Origin: Gymnopilus junonius
Taxonomy: Eukaryota > Basidiomycota > Agaricomycetes > Agaricales > Galerinaceae
Direction of reading: 5' to 3'
DNA: 64,000 nt
Assembly (NCBI GenBank): GCA_015501075.1
Contig: JADNYJ010000165.1
Coordinates: 1-64,000 of the forward strand
Shown: piece after piece, positions 56,532-64,000 of the stretch
Position numbering within the stretch: the stretch's first letter is position 1
How the letters are laid out: each line of letters starts with the position of its first letter
Program-made: the position numbers and the translations under genes
Notes under the pieces: model-generated
What the model was told of the DNA's origin: nothing
Databases searched by the model: none
What the model saw: the letters and a program-made list of their open reading frames with translations, nothing else

Positions 56532-59500
56532 TCATGCTTGTGGAAGGTTGATCTCTGTGCATGACTCCAGAGCGCGTTTCCAAAGAGGGTTGGAATTCAT
56601 CGTCCTCTTATTTCCGACTATGATCAATGCCAGACGAGCTCTAGTCCACATAACATTCAACCTCCTTGGGTCGTCTAGGAACCCAACATCCCCTTCCGCG
56701 TTGCTCCGTACGGTTGAAAATACAATGATATCACTTTCTCTGCCTTGGAAGGAATCAATTGTCGAACAGGTAATAGATGATGGAAGTTTGCGACGTAGAG
56801 CTTGGATTTGTTTTGTGTAGGGTGACAGGACAGTCGTCTTGAGAGCTACCAATCTTTCGTCTGGTTCCGTGTCAGCCTTCTGTGACACCAGTAAAGGAAT
56901 AATTTGATGTATAAGATCAACTTGTCCTTGATTGCTTTTTGACCGGTCCCCATGTCCTCTTCTTCGTCACATTGAATAAAGACAGTAGGAATGAGAGATC
57001 CATTTTCAGTAGGCCACGGAAACTGAGATAACGAAAGGAAGTCGGAGACCTCGGCATTTTTTTCGCTCGTTTTCAGCTGGCCTTCATAAAATTCGTTGGA
57101 AGGAAAAACGTTCAAGATCCGAGGAGAACGATATTGGACATCCAACATCGTCTTGGCGAGGCCCTTAATCATTTGAGATCTGGTATAAAGTCGTTCCAAG
57201 AGTGACATATCATATTCAAGCGCCTTGGCCATATTTCTGACAGTAGGTCGTAATTGAACGCTAATGAACTTTTCAGAAGCATGTTCGGGTAAGATAGAAA
57301 GTTTTCACTTACTGATCGCCAACTATCACAGCCCTCTTTATGCCCTTAACGAGGGGAATTAACGCGCAGGGTTCCGTAATTTGTGACGCCTCGTCAATCA
57401 AGGCAATGTCAAAATCAGGCTTTCGCAATATCCCCAGGCCAGCACCTACACGAGGATTGAGTGCTCCAATAGGTGCATAGTAACATCTGGTTGCTTACCT
57501 GCACATGTCGTGAAAACTATGGTTGCCTTGCCTAGCCGTTCCTGAGCCTGCTTGAAGAGTCTGTTATTTTCATTCATATCGCCTCCGACGCGAGCATTTA
57601 TCGTATAATGCTGAAGTGAAGGGTTGACCTTGGACTGGTCAGTTGCAACCCGAAGGATTTGTTCTTCCGTGAGTAATTTCTCTTGGTCGTTGATGGCTAT
57701 GAATCTCTCCAGCACGTTATCAACAGCTGCGATAGTATTCAGAAATATGCGGGAATTTTCCGGGGATACGACTGACGCACCATTATGAGTGGAGGCAGTC
57801 ATGAGAATTTTTGGCACATTTTCGTGCTTCCTAATGATATCGAAGAGGACTTGGACGATCACTGTCGTTTTACCTGTGCCTTCTCTATGATTCATATATG
57901 TAGCTGTGACGTTTGGTAGGAAGCATACCTGGCGGACCCCATATCAAAGACAAAGGTTTTCTCCATGACTCTACGGCCCTCACTTGACTTTCATTCAGGC
58001 CAGCATCGGGACCAGGGATGAATGTGCCAAACTCGGACTCGTCATACGTCATTGAATCATCAGCACCAGTAATGAGGCCATGGAAGGCACAGGCGTCTTC
58101 TCCGTCGTTGAGCAAACGCTGGATGGCATCCATCATTGCGTTGCTAGTAGCTGTTACTGGATTCAATGAAAGTGATCCGTCGAAATAAGAACAACACGCA
58201 CCAGTACTTCCGGCATCGTACATATTCCAGTCCATAGCCTCCATCTCCGGCGGAGCTGGATGAAAGAGATTGATCTTTAGCTGGCCCTTCTCAGCTTGCA
58301 CGACAACTCCGTCCATAATGGGTGCTTCAATCCACCTGTTCTCAGCCTTAGAAGCAGCCTGGAGGCGGACATGAGAATGGAGCCGAATCGAATTCCTTGC
58401 ATCGATACGAATATTTGCGATTACCTCTCCATTCTCCGAGTATTTTGGGCCAAAGGTGAGTTTAGCATGTGATGGAGGCACGCGCATCTTTTTGCGAGGC
58501 CGACCGTCTTCGTTACAAGGACATTCGTCTGCTGCTTCTTCTGCGCGATCGAAGGCCACACCAAGGGCATGCTTGTGCCCGTATGCGTTAACTGGCGACT
58601 CTTCACAGTGTTCAAGCCGACTATCGTTCAAGACCAGCAATACTTCCTGAACAAGGGTTTTGGCGCGGACCGACATTGCGGTGAGCATGAGGAGCTCAAT
58701 GTAATGCTGCAGGCTTAGCTCCCTATAGATTTGGCTACTTTTTCAAGAGCCACGAGAGCAGCAATCCGCGTATCGTTTGCAGACCTGATGATATTTCGTA
58801 TGATGAGATGAGCAAACGGTTCCAGATCGGCTTGTAACCGTAGACTCTCATCAGGTGGGTAGGCCTTCAAAAGGGTGAAGGTCAAAGGAGGATATTGCTC
58901 TATCCAATGAACAGCAAAAGCGCGAGGAAAAGGCTGTTGGCTGACAACATAGTCGAAAATAAAAAAGAGTTCTTCTCAGCATGATACTGGATGGCAATGC
59001 TCATTGCTTTTTCGATTTCCGGCATCATCCGTCTGGAAAGCTCTTCTGCCATGGAATCCTCGTTGTGCTTCAGTCTTATCGAGGACAACTTGAGGTTCGG
59101 AATGTTTCGGAAGAAAATGCCCTTCAAATTAATAATTTCTTGCATATCTTCAGCTACAGAATTCCAGTCGACATCCTTGAGGTCATTAAATCGGTAAGGA
59201 GCCGGAGTTCTCTGGAAACGCCGAATGGTTTCTTCAGTCGGCACACTGAACATAATAAGTAAGATGTGAGTTATCAAGACGAGGATTTTCTTACTGGTCG
59301 AACCAGAGGTCAAATAGCTGGTGGGCTACCCGATCACGATTGGAAACCACGTGAAGTTCGATGGTGAGGGCGGGCGCTTTATTGACTCGGCCAAGTTGCT
59401 AGTTAAGCATTATGAAATGAGAATGAAGCCATACTCCAAAAACCTTGAAACTTACAGTCTGAACAGTTCTCGAAATCTTCTGCAATGCGATACTCGTAGC

Positions 59501-62500
59501 CACATCAGCGCTGTGCTCAGCAGGCGGGCGGTTCACATAAACAAAAGTGTTGCCAATATGTCGGTCATATAACTGAAATCGGTTATCACTGCAATGTAAC
59601 CTATATCCCTCAGGGCAAGGACGAAGAGTGGCGATTGTAGAGCCTGATTCAGGCATGAAGGAGCAGACGACAACCTCCATAGCATCGCCATCCTTGTTCG
59701 ATGTCTTGATATCACGATCTTTGGTTGGGTCCTTGACGGCAGGGTCTTCATCCCAAGGGATCTCACCGCGCATGAAAATTCCCACCGAGAATCGTTTGTC
59801 AGTCTGGAGACAATTCATTTAGATGGAAAATTAATCGAAGAAGATAGGTACTTACTTGGATGATCAGAAGTTTTCGACTATAATCTCTCGTAGCCATTTT
59901 CAAATACTCAAAAAAGGTCGCACCGCCACTAACACGAGACGAATACAGCCGATGGATCGCAAATGGCTGCGCCAAATTCCTCTGATACAAATCCCGTGGC
60001 GTAAGGATGTCAGATCGCAGAAGAGAATTCCATATCTCCGGGTAATCGACTCCAGAGAGCGAGAGCGTGGTACTGATCACCTTCTTCTCCGTCGTCGTCA
60101 AAGCGGAAAAATCAAGCTGGCTGAGATAAGGCTTGATATCGACCATATATTTCTGAGAAAGCCGATATGCGAGATTGAACAGCTCAAACTCCGAAACTGA
60201 GTTCTGCTTGCTTCGCAAAAGCTGCGCCATCAATTCCTCGGCGTCCTCTTGCGAATCCAACTTGCTAACCTCCGCTCGCCTGGAAGCTGACTGGGTAAAG
60301 CTGGTCGCAAATTCATCAGCGGCTTCTTTGAGTTGGTCAAGGATATACTTTGTTCCTTCTGGTGGTTCCGGAGGTGTCTTGAGTCGGTCTGGAATTCTAA
60401 TATTGGCGCCATCGACGGACTGTGAGTGAAGAGCATTGAGCTCCTGGCATTCGACACAGAGGGCACCCAGAGGACTCGATTGCGACCATTTGGCGTGCAG
60501 GGCGGACACTTTGGCTACTCCCACACTATAATTTATAAATGGCTCTTAAAAACGATCAATGAGATTTAACAGAATTCTTACGAGGTGTATGAAGCGAAGT
60601 GAGTTGCCAGATCATTCTGGTTATATCCTTTTTATTAAATTCTTTGTTTCCAGGGTAATCGTAAGACTGGAAGAAGAAAACAGGTCGGTACTCAAAAAAT
60701 GGATCAAAAATAGGATGAAAAGAAAACGTGCCTCGGATATCTTTGTAGGAATAATGTCACCGTCCCAACAAACAAAGAATTCATCACCTAGAAAACGAAA
60801 ACAATTTGAGTCGTAGCCCTCAATAGATGGTCCAAGAAAATTTGCCTCACCATCAAGATCCCCTCCACTACTCATCGACGGAGCCGCCTTGTGTCCTGGA
60901 CGAGCGACGCTAGCGAAAACCAGGCAATCTGTAAGGTGGGACAACTGGGGATGGTCGACCGCTCGGAGCTTCAAGATATCACCTAAAGAAATACGGATAT
61001 CAATAACCATTAAACACAAGAAATATTTGTAACGAGAAAAGCAAGAAGACAAACATACCTGGATGAAGACAAGGATTACGAACGATGATCACATCTCCAT
61101 GAATAGGCGTTGTTGCACCCTTCCTAGAAGCCGTGATCCGTATATGCACCTGACCCTCTTTCAACACCTGGAATGGGTCACAAACACCATAAAGCCTCCT
61201 CGATTTGTGAATGATCATCCTCGACTTGAACTTGTCCTTGTCCCCACCCCCACCCGCAACTTCAGCCTTGAAACTCGCCACTTCCGCATTTTGCAGCCTT
61301 CTTATCTCACGCTGGACGCTCTCACTCTCCAATCCTTCCAATAACACTTTTTCCGCTGTTGGATAGGCTCCAAGGCTAGAGAGGAAATCGACAGCCTTGA
61401 CAACGTCCTTAGCCGCTCCGCTAATCCAGTTAAAGTATTCCTGTTGCTTGGCAAGAAGTGCAGCAGGGGTCACACCCAGGCTGGAGAGAAGGACAATGAT
61501 ATCGTTGTTGAGGCGGCCGAAGGTGTACGGTTTGGAGTAGCCCACGACCGAGAAGGAGTGATCAAGCGTGGTGCTGAATTTTTTCATGCTCTTCCGGAAT
61601 TCCGCGAGGTGCCGGTTGGTCGTCGAATTGTCCAATTCAGGGTGGAGCATTAGTACGCCTTTGTATCCCAGATACCTAGAATTGGAATACATTAGAAGAG
61701 CAAATTCCATGAGGTAAAACGTAAGACGAAAAGGAAAGATTTGTTTTACTTACCGGATTTGAAAGACGGTAGGAGTATATCTCTGCCCTCGAAAAATGAT
61801 TTTCTTTGCCTTGGCCACCTGCATCGCCAACCGCTTTGACATGAGCCCGCACCCGTCAGAGAAGTTCTCGTCGCCAGCGGTGATATCAGGTATGTCTGCG
61901 ACCAATGCAGGATCTAGAGTGAAGTCGACTTCGGCAGACGAGAAGAGGAGACCAATACGCTTTGCGCCTTGATAAAAATGAGTAAATAAATGGACGGAAG
62001 AGGGAGAGGAACTGCTCACGCTTCGCTACATTCATTATTCTTCCAAAGTCGCCCATGACGTAGATTCGATCGTCGAGTTCTTTGTCGGAATTTGCCTCAC
62101 GAAGAAAACACGAACGTCCTCTCTGCGATTAGATCTCAGTCAGGAGTAAACTTGGCATGGATTTGTACTGACCAACTGGCTATTACTATGCCCATAAAAC
62201 CTATATTGCACGCCATTCAACCACAATCCCCGCTTGAACAACCTCAGCAAATAATCTATGGCAGCCCTTATCCCGCCATTCGTTATATCAAACCTGAATG
62301 ATCTGTCGATGCTCAACAGCACGAACTTGTCCGTGTCATCGGCATTGAGGATGCGGTTCGCTGGGAACTGCTCCATACGCAGGATCATGCCGTTGGAGGA
62401 GAGGGAGACCATCTTGCCCCTTTTCTTTGCTTGAGTCTGGTTTCTACGCGTGGTAAAGGCCGTGAGTGGGTAGGTAAATTCCCATGTTTCATCGTCTGGT

Positions 62501-62544
62501 GCTAGAGTTTGACGGAGGACAACTTGAGATTGAGATTGAGACAT
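56532..62544 (-). CDS. RNA-dependent RNA polymerase fused to a UPF1-like SF1 helicase
   Basis: The first exons (62544-62173, 62122-62020, 61967-61754, 61675-61059, 60982-60851, 60787-60728) join in phase into a cellular RdRP of the QDE-1/Rdp1/RDR family. Landmarks are VSLSSNGMILRMEQFPANRI, GRSCFLREANSDKELDDRIY, MGDFGRIMNVAKR, NPCLHPGDILKLRAVDHPQL and the catalytic DLDGD at residues 477-481, split by an intron. HFASYTSVGVAKVSALHAKW follows. Exons then continue through about 500 residues (CPEGYRLHCSDNRFQLYD; LHVVSNRDRVAHQLFDLWFD) to a superfamily-1 helicase: Walker A WGPPEGTGKTT, Walker B DFDIALIDEASQITEP, GDHVQLRPT, CSTIDSFQGRESDIIVFST and RRLNVMWTRARLALIIVGN. Total length is roughly 1,750-1,850 residues. 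Apparent one-base losses are near 60,622 and at 58,730-58,732; as written, the second would end the RdRP part at a TAA at 58,715. It probably makes double-stranded RNA for RNAi. Confidence 0.78.
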
Positions 62545-62752
62545 GGTGGTGGTCGACAGGAGAAAGAAACGTTATCGATAAGCGCCCGTCTGAGAACTTT
62601 TAGAAAGAAGCCCCATGACAAAACTCTATTTGACGGGATCTGTGTGAGAACTCGAAACTGGGGTGTGGGGAGATAACGAGCTGCGGACCTTTCTTTCTTT
62701 CTTATCTCGTGCTGGTACCAGTATTTCTAAGTCCCGGGCAGCAGCAACAGGA

Positions 62753-63414
62753 ATGATACGAATGCCAACTACAATCTATATCATGGGTCCATCAGTAAGA
62801 ATACCATCGCCAACTTGTTATTGCAGTGTTGCTCACCTGAAGGAATGTCCAGTCAACAGGCAAAACGACGCTGTGTAATGCTCTGGCGCTGAAGCTGGGC
62901 GTACCCAAGGAAGCCTATGTGACGGAGGTGGCAAGGCAGGTCATGAAAGAGACCGGGTTCTCGCGCGATACCATTGGCTCTCTGGAAATGCAGAAAGCCA
63001 TCATGGAGGCTCATTTCCGCAGAGAAGAGGTCTTGGACGAGAACCAAGTTACCGCATGCATTTCCCTATTCGATTGTTCGACAGGTCAGCCATTGATCCA
63101 ATCGTCTACACATCCTTACCTCCAAAGACGACTCCGAAGCCCAAACGCGCAAGGAGTCCCTGATTGCCGCAGACAAGTTTAAGAAGGCACTATTGGAGAA
63201 ATACAGATCTCCAAACTCGGTCGTCGTTCTCCTGAAACCGGTCAAAGAATGGGTTCAGGACGACGGGGTCCGGAGTTTGGAGGATTTGGAGACGTGTTTG
63301 AGCATTTTCAAGGCGTTATTGGACGAGTTGAGGGTGCAGTACTGGGAGTTCGGGGAGGATGAGAAGAGGTTGGAGGAAAGAGTTGTGAGGGTCATGGGAT
63401 TTGCGAGACTGTGA
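62753..63414 (+). CDS. P-loop NTPase (AAA_28/NadR-like)
   Basis: Exon 1 (62753-62794) and exon 2 (from 62,853) join in phase to give MIRMPTTIYIMGPS-STGKTT, a Walker A motif, then LCNALALKLGVPKEAYVTEV and ARQVMKETGFSRDTIGSLEM. A second conserved block, DRSAIDPIVYTSL, and the helical end YRSPNSVVVLLKPVKEWVQD and DLETCLSIFKALLDELRVQY follow. The order matches a family of small fungal ATPases of unknown role, related to the kinase-like domain of NadR. Apparent one-base losses lie near 63,060-63,080 and 63,118. It is transcribed away from the RdRP-helicase gene, with 208 bases between the two starts. Confidence 0.65.
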
Positions 63415-64000
63415 ATAGCTGATTCAGAACGCGTCTAGGGTATGCAATATGTATTATTTACATACCGTGCCGGGCCAGGATGATGCCCGTTAACCTTTTC
63501 GCCCGAACCATTCGTTTTTGATTGTGACCTGCACCTGTAAAATTTTTCGGGAAGATTTAAGATAATCCAAGATTAATAACAGTGGGCGATTTGAGTAAAG
63601 TTAGATCACAACCTTAGACACTGTGTTTGTACAACTGTTCACAACATGGTTCGAGAAGTGACATAGTTCGATAAGTGGACCATTGTGGACCATGGCGATG
63701 CAAATGAATGTGGAGAAATTCTGAAAGATTGTCACCCCGAACACACAGCCGAAATTCAAATTCAAATTCCGATAGGCGAGTTCAAACTCTGATCCATTCA
63801 AGGACGGGTCGTCGCCAGCAGCACGGACAGTTGTCAAGAGGCGAATTCCTGCATGGAGGAGCGCGCACGTCGCCGCCGCCAACTTCTCCTCCTCCCTGCT
63901 CCCATCTGGCGATGTAAGAACGTCGCAAGCCACTCAACGAGTCGAGAGCGTTATGGATAGGTTTCGATGGGCTGGGCGTTTGGCAGGAGATGGGACAAGG
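63415..64000 (-). other. Window end; possible exon of a gene running off the edge
   Basis: The minus-strand frame 63,933-63,601 begins with a protein-like stretch (SREEEKLAAATCALLHAGIR and NGSEFELAYRNLNLNFGCV) that may be an exon of a gene continuing past 64,000. No family was recognised and the reading frame upstream is not clean. Confidence 0.25.

Noticed and set aside
56532..62544. A viral or mitovirus-type RNA polymerase insertion
   Set aside because: The catalytic motif is DLDGD of the cellular double-psi beta-barrel RdRP family, with many spliceosomal introns; viral RdRPs use a GDD-type palm motif.
1..64000. CRISPR array, rRNA genes or bacterial operon signals
   Set aside because: No regularly spaced repeats, no rRNA sequence and no ribosome-binding-site pattern were seen; the window is eukaryotic nuclear DNA.

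Overview
The window reads as nuclear DNA of a mushroom-forming basidiomycete (Agaricomycetes). The evidence is genes packed on both strands with many 50-70 base GT-AG introns, Agaricomycete-style F-box-like and BTB families, a Kex2-type secreted precursor, fungalysin and pepsin-type proteases, and a split nuclear tRNA-Lys. Coding sequence is easy to read, but at least a dozen genes carry an isolated one-base reading-frame slip. In every case examined closely the slip is a missing base, usually in a short homopolymer, so I treat most as probable assembly under-calls unless a gene shows other damage.

Layout. 1-2,900: poorly coding, with a small decayed fragment resembling the Alba gene at 20.3 kb. 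3.0-12.9 kb: two copies of a two-gene F-box-like/LRR cassette in inverted orientation, flanking the kinetochore gene MIS12; a third copy of one member lies at 18.2-19.9 kb. 14.4-18.0 kb: a pepsin-family protease and a WD40 protein. 20.3-28.9 kb: an Alba-like nucleic-acid-binding gene, a large F-box gene, a stretch with no recognised gene, and a forkhead transcription factor. 29.2-32.0 kb: a mobile-element gene that joins a Ulp1-like peptidase to a FAR1/MULE transposase. 33.0-47.2 kb: two EZH2-type (CXC-SET) histone methyltransferase paralogues, with ATG18, tRNA-Lys, a Kex2-site precursor, a BTB gene and a Myb/SANT-like gene between them. 47.3-52.9 kb: BTB, thymine/uracil DNA glycosylase, BTB and NF-YB (HAP3). 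53.5-55.8 kb: fungalysin. 56.5-62.5 kb: a giant gene whose first part is an RNAi-type RNA-dependent RNA polymerase and whose second part is a UPF1-like superfamily-1 helicase. 62.75-63.4 kb: a divergently transcribed P-loop NTPase.

The most interesting object is the RdRP-helicase gene. In fission yeast and Neurospora an RdRP (Rdp1, SAD-1) works with a separate helicase (Hrr1, SAD-3); here the two activities appear to be on one polypeptide, subject to one apparent missing base at 58,730-58,732. Genome-silencing functions are well represented (RdRP-helicase, two EZH2-type enzymes, a DNA glycosylase of the TDG/MUG class) around a MULE-type element, but I see no proof that they act together.
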